DNA from: Luidia sarsii
Lineage: Eukaryota > Echinodermata > Asteroidea > Paxillosida > Luidiidae
NCBI GenBank assembly: GCA_949987565.1
Contig: OX465104.1
Location: forward strand, 5,919,248-5,983,247
DNA: 64,000 nucleotides
Direction: 5' to 3'
Shown: in pieces, positions 23,701 through 31,602 of the stretch
Numbering within the stretch: position 1 is the first letter of the stretch
Layout: the number at the start of each line of letters is the position of its first letter
Made by a program: the position numbers and the translations under genes
Notes under the pieces: generated by a model
The model's input: only the letters and a program-made list of their open reading frames with translations
Databases searched by the model: none
Told to the model about the DNA's origin: nothing

Positions 23701-26700
23701 AATTTCTTTTCACTTTGATTTTTTTTTTATGTCAAACAGGTATCTCAAACTACTCATTTTTATCTGTTAAAACCCCAAAAACTTATGAGTGCCTGCATCC
23801 CTGCCTTGAATCTCTCGGTCGCGTAAGCGCTCACTCGCAGTCGCACAATTCATTGGCCATCAGTGATTTTCAGGAAACGACTTTGTCGGTCACTTACATC
23901 CCTGCAGGCAGATCGGGCGGGATTCAAACCCGCGACTCCTGCTTTCTAGTGCGGATGTCTCAACCACTTCGGTCGCAGTCGTTGTGGCGGATTCAAATAA
24001 TGTATAGTGGCGGGTACCATAGATATAACATGTTGTTTGCATAAAAAAAAAAAATAAAAAAAAAAATGGTGATATACAAAAATGTTGCAAACTGCTCTTG
24101 ACAACTTTAATGCATGGTCTTCCATCAACTTTTTTTTTTTTTTTTTCCTCTCTTCTTCTCTTTTCTCTCTCTGCAGGTTGCGGGGACGTGGGAGGATGTG
24201 GACCTGCTGAGGTCCGACCTGGAGCGGACCAGCGGCTCGTCGCCGGCCATCGTCTTCAGGGCGCGGCTCCTGCAGGCCGCCTCGCTGCTGCAGTCGGCGC
24301 TGGGCACCCAGGACCTGGGCCAGGTCTTCTACGAGCCGCTGAGGGACCGACACGGCATCATCATAATCACCATCATCAATCAGATCAGGGTCAGTCAGGA
24401 TTATGTCTCATCCCTGTCCCTCTACGGCCCCTTTTTTTCCCAAAAACCCGGCTTAGGCTCAGGCTCCGGCTTCGTCTCCAGTTCTTTCTTCCGAGGCATG
24501 CAACTTTTCCGCGGATCCGCAGATTTCCGTGTTTTGTTTAGTTCGGACGTACAAAAAAAGAAAAAGAAAAAAAAATCCAAATAAAAAAAAAAGAAAAAAA
24601 AGAAAAAGGGATATTTCTTCTCCCCTAACTATTCACCGGTATTTAAAACACATGCTTAGTTTGGAAAGCCCCCTGACAGAAAACAGTTTCATTTGGGCAA
24701 TCCTACGGGAGCTAATTGGATTATTATTTTGTTTTTTTGTGAATTAACTTTTTCCACCTTTATTGTTATTTGAGTGTGCTGTGATGTGTATAAAAACTAT
24801 AAATGTATCCCGAAAAATGAGTATCGGGTTATAATAAAAATTAGAAAAAATTAAAAATAAAGCATGACGTTGACATTGTCCACTAACTTTGCAGGACCAA
24901 AGGTTGATCCAGAGCACGTCCTCTCTGAAGTGGGTCAACATGAGTCGGGTGCAGAAGAGGAAGTCCCTGAACGTGGACAACCCGGCGGCGTCGGAAATGC
25001 TGCTGGCTTCACTCCCCGTAAGTATGCCTCCGGGAGCTCCGAGGGAGGGAGGGTGCGACGCTCCGATCCCATCACGCCCTCTCTCAGAGGCAAATTGTCT
25101 CCTAGAGAGCTCCTGCTAGCTAGTGTTGAGATATTAGGCCCTCACACAACCTCGACCAGCTGGGTGGTCAAGTTGTTCAGACGTCTGCACTAGAAAGCGG
25201 GAGTCGCGGGTTCGAATCCTGCCCAAGCTGCCTGAATTTTGTCATCAGGCATCGGGCAAAGCACTGTGCACTCATTGCTTATTACGTCGAGCAGGGCAAA
25301 CCCTCATTGAAGTAATATGTTAACACTGAGTGTTGATAGGATTGAAGTGCGTACAAAATGGGAAATAATGAGTGATAAAAAAAATGACCTTATAGTGACC
25401 TTCTTTTGCCCTTTTGTAAGGCACCATATGAAATTGATTCATGTCTGTGCACTCAAACCCTGCAAACCTTAAATACCCCTCTCCTCTCGTTTGCCCGCTC
25501 TGTGCCTCCCCCTTCCCTCCGGCCAAGCAGGAGAAGATTCTCTACCATCAGGTCAGCGGCATCAAGCTGACCCGCGGCCTGTACATCGGCTACCTGAAGC
25601 TTCGCAGCTCGGTGGACACCATCCGCGTGCAGGTGCCGGAGAAGCTGCCCAGCGTCCTGCCCCACGTCAAGCTGCGGGACAACCCCAACGTCTCGCAGGA
25701 GGAGTGGGAGTGGCTGCACACGCTGGACAACTGCCAGGTAGGCTTGTGGGGGCAATCCGTCACATTGTCGTCGTGCACTCACTTAGATCACGGGCACAAT
25801 GCGATTTTTTAGCATTGAGGAGAACGGACTTCGACGAGGGTCGGAGTGTAGTTAAACACTGTATGCTGAGTGCTTTGGCTGATTGCCTGCTGAAAAATTT
25901 GGGGAAGGCTACCATCTAAGGGCTGGATTGCTCAGATGGGAAAGCGCAAGTACGTTAATCCAGAGGTATAGGTCTTAAAATTTAGAGGGCCTGACGTTTC
26001 GATCCTAGCAGGACCTTTCTCAAAGGCAGAGTGACAAGGACAAAACAGATACATGTACACGAAGGAAGGGTGAAGAGAGTGAATAGGACACGGATGAGAA
26101 ACAAAGGACAAAGAGTAAAGCTGGTAGGGAGAGATCAAAGGGAAGGGCAAGGGGTAGGGTAGGGATTAGTGCGAAGAGGGGGAAAGATCAAAGAGAGAAG
26201 TGTGGAGGAGTGAACACAAATTAGGTATAGGGTTCAAGTTCTGGTCCATGCAAAGTTTTCTTTGCTAATTTTTTTTTTCAATTGGTTTCAATGTTCTGTG
26301 ATTCTTATATTTATATACTTATACATGTATTGTTTGAAAATGAAAATTGAAAAACCCTTCTCTATTCTGATGTTGATTTTTGTTGTTGTTGTTGTTGTTG
26401 TTGTTGTTTGGCAGGTCAAGCGGAACCCCACCAAGATCCAGGAGGAGTTCCAGCAGTTGCTGGCGGCGGGCACCCGGAAGCTGCTGGTCAAGATGGGGGT
26501 CAGCGAGGAGGAGTCGCTGACCTATCGCCTCTGCGACCTGGAGGTCATCGAGATGAACGAGCAGGTCAGTGCGCGCCGCAGACTCGTTGACCGGGAAACA
26601 CCCCCCCCCCTTTATTTCTCTGAAACCCACGGCTTTGGTTCAGTTTCAAACCTTTGCCTCCCATATTCAGCTTCTATTTGTCACTGACGTGAATGCAAAG

Positions 26701-29700
26701 AAACTGTTGCAAACTACTCACTGACTAAAATGACCTGCAACACGTGAATCTCAAAAGTTAGAGGGCCTGACTTTTCGATCCTAGCAAGACCTTTCTCACA
26801 GGCAAAGTTCTAGTTTGCCAGCCTTGGTTGGTATTCAAGTAATAGGGATGGAGGCTTATGCCTTGCTTCTGACTAATCGCCTCCCCCAGTTCGCTTTATC
26901 AGCCTTGGTCGGCGGTCTACCACCAATAGGGATGGAGGCTTGTGCCTTGCTTCTGACTAATCACCTCCTACCAGTACCAGTTCCATTTTGAAAGCCGTAA
27001 GCAGCTGTCTATGGTAACCACAAGGGAGGAGGGCGTGTGGCTTGCTTCCGGAAAAGTCACGCCGCCCACTTCTATTTGCTAGCCTCGAGTCTTTCACCAA
27101 AGGGGGTGGATGCTTATGACTTGCTCCAGCCTAGTCACCCTTCACTAGCTGTCAGCAGGCAACTGGCAGTCTACAACCAACAGCAATAGAGGATCACACC
27201 TCGCTTGAGATCCAAATGCCACCCCTCCCAGTCCTATCATTATGTCAGCCTTGACTGGCCGTCTGCCGCTTAGATGATGAGACCTCAGTCTTGGCAGATT
27301 GATACCAAGCAGTGCTCTTACATGTAGCTCTGGCATCAAACTAAAAAAACAACAACCCAAGTTCCTCTTTCCTTCTGTCTCCGTTCCAGGTGTCTGTCGT
27401 GCTTCTCTTCCCGCCCTCGGGCAGCGTGTGTCTGGGGCCGGGCACTTCGGACGAGTGGATGGTCAGCAAAGACTACATCTCCATCCCCGTCCCTGTCTTT
27501 GAGATGGGTAAGTCTCACATCGTTTCAAGGGTTCGGGGCCTCGACCGGCCAAGGGCACCAGACTCAAAATCTAACTCCCACCCGCCAATTTTGATCCGTG
27601 CTGTCCGAGAATTGACTCTTTCACTGCATAGTTTATCTGTGACTTCAGACGGAATTTATTTGCCAATGGTTTACAACGGAGTCACTGCCAAAGGCTTGCC
27701 GGCCTGAAGTGCACCTTGCTCGAGCCGCTGCGAGCGGCCCGTCGTTACAGGGAAAAAGAGTTAACCGGTTCCCCTACCTGCACTCCCTTTGCACAGTGCA
27801 CATGACGACCTACCAGTCGGAGTTCATCCGGCGCTTCACCCGCCTGTCCTCCATCCTGGAGATTGACTCGCTGATTGCCCAGCAGACGCTGCGGGAGGCC
27901 TTCTCCTCGGACGAGGTCAACGACGCCAAGCAGCGACAGCAGCAGGTGCTCGACTACCAGCAGGTGAGATGTCGCCAAATCCCCCCCCTCCCCATCAAGC
28001 ACTCACTATTTCCCTCCCCTTGCTGGTCAATTTGAGATATATTTCCCTGATTGCTGGTCAATATGAGATATAATTATTTCCATGATTGCTGATCAATATG
28101 AGATATATTTCCCTGATTTCTGGTCAATATGAGATATATTTCCCTGATTTCTGGTCAATATGAGATATATTGCCCTATTTGCTGGTCAATAGTTCAATAT
28201 TTCCCTATTTGCTGGTCAATAAATCAATATTCCCCCATTGGTCAGTTTAACACATCACCTCCATTCATGATCAGTATAACACATGCTACCCCAATGCTGG
28301 GCAATATATCACACATTGCTCCCAATGCTGGGCAATATAAAACATTAGCCCCTCCCCCACCCCCTCTGTTACCAGTTACTATAAAATACCCTGTATACTG
28401 CCCTAATTGCTTGTCAGTGTTTCAAAATTGTCCATGTTGCCAGTCAATATGAAGCATATTACCCCTTTTTTATAAATGAAATATATTGCCCTCATGGCTG
28501 GTCAGTGTAAAGCATATTGCTTCTGTTGCCAGTCAGTATGAAATATGCTACCTATATAGCTGGTGTAGTATAACATCTACTCACTTTCTCTCTGCCTTTG
28601 AGAAAGGTCCTGCTAGGATCGAAACAGCCCCACTCAATTTTGAGATCTACTCACTTAATGGAGAACTTTTGGGAGTGATGTTGCACGGGAATGATTAGAA
28701 ATATGTTGGGCTACAACGTGAAAACCTGAAGGAAGACCTACCCTCACTCTGAAAGTTTCTAACTCGGCTGGTTTCTGGAATCTTGGGTGGCAGGAGCTGG
28801 AGACGACCTGGAAGGGGATGCGCTGGATCATGGACGTCCTCCAGTACGCCCGGGACAAGCAGCTGAGAGGCGGCGTGCCCCTCTCAGTCCTCTATGCACC
28901 CCCGCCTTCGCCAGTGGACTCGCCCATGGATGGCATCGGCGACATGGACAGCATATACGATGGTAAGCCTCGACTCAACCATTATTCGAAGTGTGTGGGG
29001 GTTGGGGGGGGGAAGGAGGTAGAATTGCTCGGGCAACTTTGAGGGAACCAATTGCACGCACAAGCATAGCTGCCAACCATTCCTATTTTGGAGGAATCAT
29101 TTCTCTTTTTGGGTAAAAATGTATCACTTTTTACGAGCTCATGACAACAGATTTCAATTTTTGGCTTGGAAATACACATGTATTCCTACGGAGTTTGCTC
29201 TGTGATTCCTCTTTTTTTAGCATACATATTCCTAATTTCCATTAAGGAACACAGGCAAAAGGACATTTGAATGACTGTCTGTGTACCTCTGAGGAAAGAA
29301 GCTGAAACTGAAAGGACCAGAAAAAGTTCCAAACTGCCTTGATATGACCCATAAGGCTGCCTGGAGTCAGGATCCTAGCACAACCTTTCAGAGAAGCAGT
29401 GGTATTATTTAGCCACCCGTGGTCTGACTTTCCTTTGCTTCATTTTCCCCCTGCACAGGACAAGTTAGTTGACTTTGTCTATCCCTGCCCCCTCTGTTCC
29501 TCTGGCTGCTGAGAAGGACAAGTGCACCAGGGGCCGATTTCACTAACGCTTTGCAATCATCGCATTTGCCAAAATTTTGGCATTTATGATGAGCGCAAAG
29601 CGTTAATGAAATAGTCCCCAGGTTTTGTTAGAATGCCCTGCTGACTTGGTCCATCCCAGCTTGCTCTCTTCTTGTTCCCGCAGTAGCTTCTAAAAAGGAC

Positions 29701-30976
29701 AAAGTGCGCCGAGTTTTATCAGACCCTGACTTTTGTCTGTTCTGTTCCTTGTCCACTCTTTTGTTCCCACAGCCGCCGAGAAGGACAAGTGCACCTTGCA
29801 GCTCCCGGAGAACGGGCCGAGCAGCCAGCCGACGCAGTACCTGAACCCGGCCAAGGAGAGCAAGCCCTCCACGGGCATCCTGAGAGTCTTCCCCGATTAC
29901 AACTCAGGCCTGGCTAAGGGCACCAGCATCAAGGTAGGGGCACGGGAGGCAGGGAGGGGAGGGAGAGGGAGAAGGAGAGAGGGAGGAAGAGAGGGAGAGA
30001 GAGAGATAGAGGGAGAGAGAGAGAGAGGGAGAGAGAGGGTGAGAGAGGGGGAAATGGAGGGAGAGAGAGAGAGGGAGACTGAGGGTTGAGAGAGGGAGGG
30101 ATAGGGAAAGGGAGAAGGAGAGGGGGATGAAGAGAGGGAGAGAGAGAGAGAGGGAAAGAGGGAGAGGGAGAAGAGGGAGGGAGAGAGAGGGAGTGAGACA
30201 TAGGGAGAGAGACAGAGGGAGGGAGATAGAGGGCGGAGAGAGAGGCAGAGAGAGGGAGAGAGAGAGAGGGAGACAGAGGGTTGAGAGAGGAAGGGAGAGG
30301 GAAAGGGAGAAGGAGAGGGGGATGAAGAGAGGGAGAGAGAGAGGGAGAGAGGGAGAGGGAGAAGAGGGAGAGAGCAGGAGGGAGAGAGAGGGAGTGAAAC
30401 ATAGGGAGAGAGACAGAGGGAGGGAGATAGAGGGCAGAGAGAGAGGCAGAGAGAGGGAGAGAAGCCAAGAGGAGGAGAGGGAGAGAGGGCAAGAGGGCGA
30501 TTCAATGAAAAGGAGGGAGAGGGGGAGAGGGCAAATGAGAGAGGGAGGGAGGGTGACAAGGAGAGACGGAGATATGGGGAGAGACGGGAGAAGGAGGGAG
30601 ACAGAGACAGAGGGAGGGAGACAGAGAGAAAGATTTCTGATTGTACTGAGTTTCTGATTGTCCTGCCCTCTCCCACGCGCAGCTCCACGTGACCAGCAAG
30701 ACCACGTGCCGTGAGATAGTCAGCCTGGTGGTGCAGCAGCTGAACAAGGCGGTGGAGGCGCACGGCCTGGACTCGCCCCTGTACCTGGAGGAGCAGTGGG
30801 CCGACTTTGGCCTGGTGGCGGCCGTGGGCAGCAAGGAGTACCCGCTGCGGGACGAGCACTGCCCGCTGCAGCTGCAGAACCCCTGGACCAAGGGCCACCT
30901 CTACGTCCGGACCAAAGAGGCCGGAGGAGGCGGTGGCACGGCGCTGGTGGGCCGCGGACCCTCCACGGCCGTATGA
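9688..30976 (+). CDS. ANKFN1: ANKFN1 (ankyrin repeat and fibronectin III domain protein; Wide awake/nmf9 family), 19 exons, 5' end uncertain
   Basis: This is a multi-domain cytoplasmic scaffold. Known biology of the family: Drosophila Wide awake is a clock-output protein that promotes sleep and acts on GABA-A receptors, and mouse Ankfn1 is the nmf9 locus (vestibular and circadian phenotypes). Seen here, using numbering from the optional start at 6013: a Ser-rich basic N-terminus (1-89), two ankyrin repeats (about 90-150), a linker, one FN3 domain (about 222-322, with YKIEWS and KYYVRVSAFN), a conserved basic stretch (SLKNFFQSAPKFQKHLKR), a long conserved middle, and a Ras-association-like C-terminus (about 855-960). 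All joins keep frame with GT-AG borders except one exon with an extra base. The total is about 972 residues once that base is discounted, longer than the 763-residue human entry I remember. The true first exon is unproven: candidates are the microexon at 6008, a non-coding exon near 6990-7074, or the ATG at 9713. Introns hold most of the satellites in this window. Confidence 0.9.
10666..10848 (+). CDS. ANKFN1: ANKFN1 exon: two ankyrin repeats
   Basis: The acceptor is cctggcag and the donor t|gtgagt. The phase joins to GCG (Ala). It encodes ALFEAVEQQDLDTVRLIL..., then FTALDIAVMTNNMPMARLLL, which is ankyrin helix-turn-helix spacing with the TALDIAV core. It ends GARENPR. Confidence 0.93.
11174..11307 (+). 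CDS. ANKFN1: ANKFN1 exon: post-ankyrin linker
   Basis: The acceptor is aactccgcag and the donor aag|gtgagc. It encodes LMKDARAAKLSTLINEAEAN and a Gly/Ser-rich end, finishing in phase 0. Confidence 0.88.
11573..11720 (+). mobile_element. Family C element, single arm
   Basis: It starts taggtttgcgataacaccat, then gttctgaaaagaaccgg and cagtatactctgttcgtctt. It matches one arm of the foldback at 18519-18780. Confidence 0.6.
12264..12732. mobile_element. MITE with 17-bp TIRs and GGTCTA palindromes
   Basis: The termini share GTTCAGACACCGTACTA (12270-12286; complement at 12708-12724) behind an AGGG start. Inside is the perfect palindrome ACGGTCTACGTAGACCGT and several further GGTCTA copies. No transposase ORF was seen. 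Confidence 0.7.
13495..14186 (+). repeat. 700-bp polypyrimidine tract
   Basis: A nearly uninterrupted C/T run of CTCTCTCC-type units in an ANKFN1 intron. The large Ser/Leu/Pro ORFs over it are artefacts. Confidence 0.95.
14883..14920 (+). promoter_or_regulatory. Internal TATA box plus initiator inside ANKFN1
   Basis: TATATAAAAGG at 14883-14893 is followed 33 bp later by TCACTTC (Inr YYANWYY, A at 14916). This is the canonical TATA-Inr spacing. It sits about 70 bp before the exon at 14989, whose in-frame ATG at 15043 would give an isoform without ankyrin repeats but with FN3 and the C-terminus. The 400 bp upstream is CpG-rich. Confidence 0.45.
14989..15067 (+). CDS. ANKFN1: ANKFN1 exon: DWEWRFRLLKRMKTGFEHA linker
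   Basis: The acceptor is cccgctttag and the donor a|gtaagt. An in-frame ATG at 15043 (MKTGFEHA) could serve as the start of a transcript made from the TATA/Inr pair 100 bp upstream. Confidence 0.9.
15495..15725 (+). mobile_element. tRNA-derived SINE, family A, best tRNA-like copy
   Basis: The tRNA-like part at 15637-15709 has an A box (tagcttagatggtaagag), a stem-loop ctggt-atgcaaa-accag whose loop would place GCA (Cys-type) as anticodon, a B box (ggttcaaatcc) and ctgga/tccag closing pairs. The body and tail match other copies, so it is a SINE, not a functional tRNA gene. Confidence 0.8.
15766..16060 (+). repeat. 48-bp tandem repeat that duplicates the ANKFN1 3' splice site seven times
   Basis: The motif tatcactag|gggtaccagacca recurs with AG at 15767, 15815, 15864, 15912, 15959, 16007 and 16054 (period 47-49 bp). 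The last copy is the real exon acceptor. The other six carry the same AG plus diverged copies of the first exon bases. In the used frame every extra unit soon meets TAA or TGA, so upstream use would truncate the protein. Confidence 0.9.
16055..16168 (+). CDS. ANKFN1: ANKFN1 exon: FN3 domain, first part
   Basis: The acceptor is tatcactag and the donor a|gtaagc. It encodes VPDHPACVMLSTASSTSLQV, then RFDEPLNANGAAVTRYK, which is FN3 strands A to C. Six diverged copies of this acceptor and the first exon bases lie in tandem just upstream. Confidence 0.93.
16254..16818 (+). repeat. Pyrimidine (CCT)n cassette flanked by 30-bp direct repeats
   Basis: Direct repeats beginning GTGTGCTTCTTCGATGG lie at 16254-16283 and 16789-16818. 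Between them are about 390 bp of (CCT)n-type sequence and a 109-bp unique tail (16674-16782). That tail recurs at 21261-21369 behind another (CCT)n tract. Confidence 0.85.
17150..17245 (+). mobile_element. SINE family A fragment
   Basis: Segments ccatctaagggctggat and gggttcaaatcccctggtcc, with the anticodon arm deleted. It lies in tandem with the next copy. Confidence 0.6.
17262..17410 (+). mobile_element. tRNA-derived SINE, family A
   Basis: A gactagttgactatttggg body end, then a tRNA-like part at about 17318-17390 with A and B boxes and the tail aaagttttctttgccatttt. Confidence 0.75.
17496..17593 (+). CDS. ANKFN1: ANKFN1 exon: FN3 domain, middle
   Basis: The acceptor is ctttcccccag and the donor cag|gtaaga. 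The join gives YK-IEWSCSEDFVPLAGEHIL, with the typical FN3 C-strand Trp, then the YDVRYPSYRIHGLRQ turn. Confidence 0.93.
17787..17942. repeat. Imperfect foldback repeat
   Basis: gcatgagcttttgttgctat at the left pairs with atagctacggaagctcatgc at the right. It may be a MITE remnant in the ANKFN1 intron. Confidence 0.45.
18144..18234 (+). CDS. ANKFN1: ANKFN1 exon: FN3 domain, end
   Basis: The acceptor is gtctgtctcag and the donor a|gtaagt. It encodes GVKYYVRVSAFNIKGFGPSQ, the classic FN3 F strand (YYVRVSAFN) and G strand. Confidence 0.95.
18519..18780. mobile_element. 262-bp near-perfect foldback, family C
   Basis: Almost the whole element is an inverted repeat. The left arm starts atataggaaggtttgcggtg and runs to ggccgtcatcaggaga; the right arm is its complement with a few changes. 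An 11-bp ccgtcatcagg duplication lies near the axis, about 18650. Confidence 0.85.
18835..18885. repeat. Family B fragment
   Basis: A short copy of the ggatcctagcaagacctttc core directly followed by its inverse, gaggtcctgctaggattgaa. Confidence 0.6.
19461..19600. mobile_element. Family B element, foldback copy
   Basis: Arms ctaaaatttagtgggcctga/cgtttcgatcc and their complement (to 19546) are separated by about 26 bp. The end section ttagtcggtaagcagtttgc is shared with other copies. Confidence 0.75.
19990..20590 (+). repeat. 185-211-bp higher-order pyrimidine satellite before the frameshifted exon
   Basis: Units run ctctcccctctctct...ctgtctgcctgtctg...ccagccgttaaccactgta. The last block occurs at 20151, 20362 and 20547. 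It abuts the acceptor of the 20593 exon. Confidence 0.9.
20593..20707 (+). CDS. ANKFN1: ANKFN1 exon with apparent +1 frameshift
   Basis: The acceptor is catgggcag and the donor a|gtgagt. The 5' part reads SWRDMHGNKSRFSGRLNMID then DLF, in phase with the previous exon. The 3' part reads QQVRDNRPTDSGEIR, in phase with the next exon but one base out. The exon is 115 nt where 114 would keep frame. The shift falls at about 20655-20664, around a CCC in ttcccagcag. Read literally, the upstream frame stops at TGA 20697. It may be an assembly or read error, an allele or a real lesion. Confidence 0.8.
20757..21369 (+). repeat. (CCT)n tract plus 109-bp tail, second copy
   Basis: About 500 bp of CCT-type repeat ends in a 109-bp unique tail at 21261-21369. 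The tail differs at about two positions from the copy at 16674-16782, and both start ttcatttggattggatttat. Confidence 0.9.
21512..21614 (+). CDS. ANKFN1: ANKFN1 exon: basic KFQKHLKR segment
   Basis: The acceptor is gcaattgtag and the donor gag|gtaaaa. It encodes VRRTVKKSLKNFFQSAPKFQ-KHLKR, a conserved basic segment before the GVYLASVLYNDDK block. Confidence 0.9.
21720..23270 (+). repeat. 1.5-kb satellite of 12-bp units (CACACTGACCAT)
   Basis: More than 100 units, with variants ACCACC, ATCATC and ACTGCC. The 12-bp period is a multiple of three and lacks stops, so frames stay open for over 460 codons on both strands. It lies between two frame-compatible ANKFN1 exons and is intronic. Confidence 0.95.
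23303..23435 (+). CDS. ANKFN1: ANKFN1 exon: GVYLASVLYNDDKVLV block
   Basis: The acceptor is actccctcag and the donor aag|gtgagg. It encodes GVYLASVLYNDDKVLVTTED and VDETFSSSIHQDFLWFLK. It directly follows the 1.5-kb 12-bp satellite, which is therefore wholly intronic. Confidence 0.95.
23900..24000 (-). mobile_element. tRNA-derived SINE, family D
   Basis: Read in reverse: a gtggttgagacatccgc A box, actagaaagc, then gtcgcgggtttgaatcccgc (B box). It is the same family as the + copy at 25157. Confidence 0.65.
24177..24389 (+). CDS. ANKFN1: ANKFN1 exon: WEDVDLLRSDLERT block
   Basis: The acceptor is ctctctgcag after a pyrimidine tract; the donor is agg|gtcagt. It is exactly 71 codons. It includes TWEDVDLLRSDLERTSGSS, FRARLLQAASLLQSALG and FYEPLRDRHGIIIIT. 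Confidence 0.95.
24895..25017 (+). CDS. ANKFN1: ANKFN1 exon: SSLKWVNMSRVQKRKSL block
   Basis: The acceptor is aactttgcag and the donor ccc|gtaagt. It is 41 codons: DQRLIQSTSSLKWVNMSRVQ, KRKSLNVDNPAASEMLLASL. KRKS is a possible basophilic kinase site. Confidence 0.95.
25157..25300 (+). mobile_element. tRNA-derived SINE, family D (Ser-like anticodon loop)
   Basis: An A box (tggtcaagttgttcagacg), loop ctagaaa (AGA in anticodon position), B box ggttcgaatcc, then the body tgtcatcaggcatcgggcaa. Stems are imperfect and there is no long variable arm, so it is a SINE and not tRNA-Ser. Confidence 0.7.
25531..25737 (+). CDS. ANKFN1: ANKFN1 exon: KLTRGLYIGYLKLRSS block
   Basis: The acceptor is ggccaagcag and the donor cag|gtaggc. 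It is 69 codons, with SGIKLTRGLYIGYLKLRSSV and EWEWLHTLDNCQ, among the most conserved parts of the family. Confidence 0.95.
25895..26250 (+). mobile_element. SINE family A split by a family B insertion
   Basis: The SINE runs to cagaggtatagg, is interrupted, and resumes aggtataggGTTCAAGTTCTGG with the B box and the tail tgcaaagttttctttgc. Confidence 0.8.
25973..26222 (+). mobile_element. Family B element, complete insertion with 9-bp target duplication
   Basis: It is bounded by AGGTATAGG at 25964-25972 and 26223-26231. It begins tcttaaaatttagagggcct, then gacgtttcgatcctagcagg and acctttctcaaaggcagag, then an A/G-rich body. No ORF and no obvious terminal inverted repeat. Confidence 0.8.
26415..26564 (+). 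CDS. ANKFN1: ANKFN1 exon: FQQLLAAGTRKLLVKMG block
   Basis: The acceptor is gtttggcag after a (GTT)n tract; the donor is cag|gtcagt. It is 50 codons, including FQQLLAAGTRKLLVKMGVSE and YRLCDLEVIEMNEQ. Confidence 0.95.
26700..26815 (+). repeat. Family B copy
   Basis: Carries tgttgcaaactactcactga, ctcaaaagttagagggcctg and ttcgatcctagcaagacctt. Confidence 0.75.
26815..27150 (+). repeat. Diverged tandem repeat of roughly 90 bp
   Basis: About four units share cagccttgg...aatagggatggaggctta then tgccttgcttctgactaat. It lies in the ANKFN1 intron. Confidence 0.65.
27390..27507 (+). CDS. ANKFN1: ANKFN1 exon: VSVVLLFPPSGSVCLGPG block
   Basis: The acceptor is ccgttccag and the donor g|gtaagt. It encodes VSVVLLFPPSGSVCLGPGTS and YISIPVPVFEM. 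Confidence 0.95.
27797..27963 (+). CDS. ANKFN1: ANKFN1 exon: helical FIRRFTRLSSILEIDSLIAQQ block
   Basis: The acceptor is tttgcacag and the donor cag|gtgaga. It encodes YQSEFIRRFTRLSSILEIDS, LIAQQTLREAFSSDEV and a Gln-rich end, DAKQRQQQVLDYQQ, likely helical. Confidence 0.95.
28020..28560 (+). repeat. About 31-bp decaying minisatellite
   Basis: Units of the form tgctggtcaatatgagatat + atttccctga are clear at 28030-28200 and fade to the right. Confidence 0.85.
28585..28650 (-). repeat. Family B fragment
   Basis: ctttgagaaaggtcctgcta then ggatcgaaacagccccactc; one cgtcagg stretch is lost. Confidence 0.65.
28794..28962 (+). CDS. ANKFN1: ANKFN1 exon: WIMDVLQYARDKQLRGGVPL block
   Basis: The acceptor is gggtggcag and the donor g|gtaagc. 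It encodes WKGMRWIMDVLQYARDKQLR then a Pro/Ser/Asp-rich tail, PPPSPVDSPMDG. Confidence 0.95.
29529..29619. mobile_element. 91-bp palindromic MITE
   Basis: The ends GGGGCCGATTTCACTAACGC and GCGTTAATGAAATAGTCCCC are inverted. The centre gcatttgccaaaattttggc completes the hairpin. Confidence 0.65.
29773..29933 (+). CDS. ANKFN1: ANKFN1 exon: start of Ras-association-like domain
   Basis: The acceptor is gttcccacag and the donor aag|gtaggg. A low-complexity linker leads into GILRVFPDYNSGLAKGTSIK, the first strands of an RA-type ubiquitin fold. The donor runs directly into a 700-bp purine tract. Confidence 0.93.
29938..30640 (+). repeat. 700-bp polypurine tract before the terminal ANKFN1 exon
   Basis: A G/A run with higher-order units (gggagagagacagagggagg). 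It ends about 45 bp before the 30683 acceptor. Those 45 bp hold tttctgattgt twice and a short pyrimidine tract. The spurious ORFs here are Arg/Glu- or Ser/Leu-rich. Confidence 0.95.
30683..30976 (+). CDS. ANKFN1: ANKFN1 terminal exon: Ras-association-like domain and stop
   Basis: The acceptor is cccacgcgcag. It encodes LHVTSKTTCREIVSLVVQQL, the RA strand-helix signature, then WADFGLVAAVGSKEYPLRD and LYVRTKEA. A Gly-rich tail ends ...GPSTAV and TGA at 30974-30976. Confidence 0.95.
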   Translation, partial: LHVTSKTTCREIVSLVVQQLNKAVEAHGLDSPLYLEEQWADFGLVAAVGSKEYPLRDEHCPLQLQNPWTKGHLYVRTKEAGGGGGTALVGRGPSTAV

Positions 30977-31602
30977 TGGGGGGGAGCCCGACCGGTCAAG
31001 AGGTGGGGGGGGGACCATCCTCAGCACCTCCGTCCTCTGAAACCAGAACCTTCTCCCCATGCAGACCCTCTCTTCCCATGGACTTTGGCGATGGATGACA
31101 CTAAGCGACCAGAGATTGCCCCAGACTCCAGAGATGTCCTCGTCTGGTATTTTTTTCTTCTGAGACTCCCAATTGGTCACCGACTGGAAGATCCTCCTGG
31201 CAGCCTCCAATCATCCAGACCAGACCCCCCCCCCCCTCCCTTTCTTCTTCTCCCCCCTGATTCTGGGGGAGGACAACAAGTTAGGGACCACAGATTGCTC
31301 AGACAGCAGAGACGAACTCACCTGGGTTGTTTTTTGTGTGAGATGATCGGTGTTCACCACTGTCAGACAAAAGAAGTACTGGGTAATCGTTGGAGACCAA
31401 TGTTCTTCGAGCTGCTCTAGCGCCTCAAAAAAATGCTGCTCATGATTGAATCGCAACTAAAAAAGGAAAAGCAAAATATCAGCCAGATGGCTGGCTGATG
31501 ATCTTTCAGCTTTCCTTCAAGATAGTTCTGAATTTCGAGGACTACAAAGAGCTCAGGAGCTCAGATGGTCTGGAAGCCAAGTTTGAACTTGATCTCACCT
31601 GA

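Noticed and set aside
25157..25231. Possible tRNA-Ser gene
   Set aside because: No long variable arm, mismatched anticodon stem, and a second copy at 23900 shares the body.
29897..31210. A 437-codon reverse ORF
   Set aside because: Complement of the purine tract plus the reverse of the last ANKFN1 exon.
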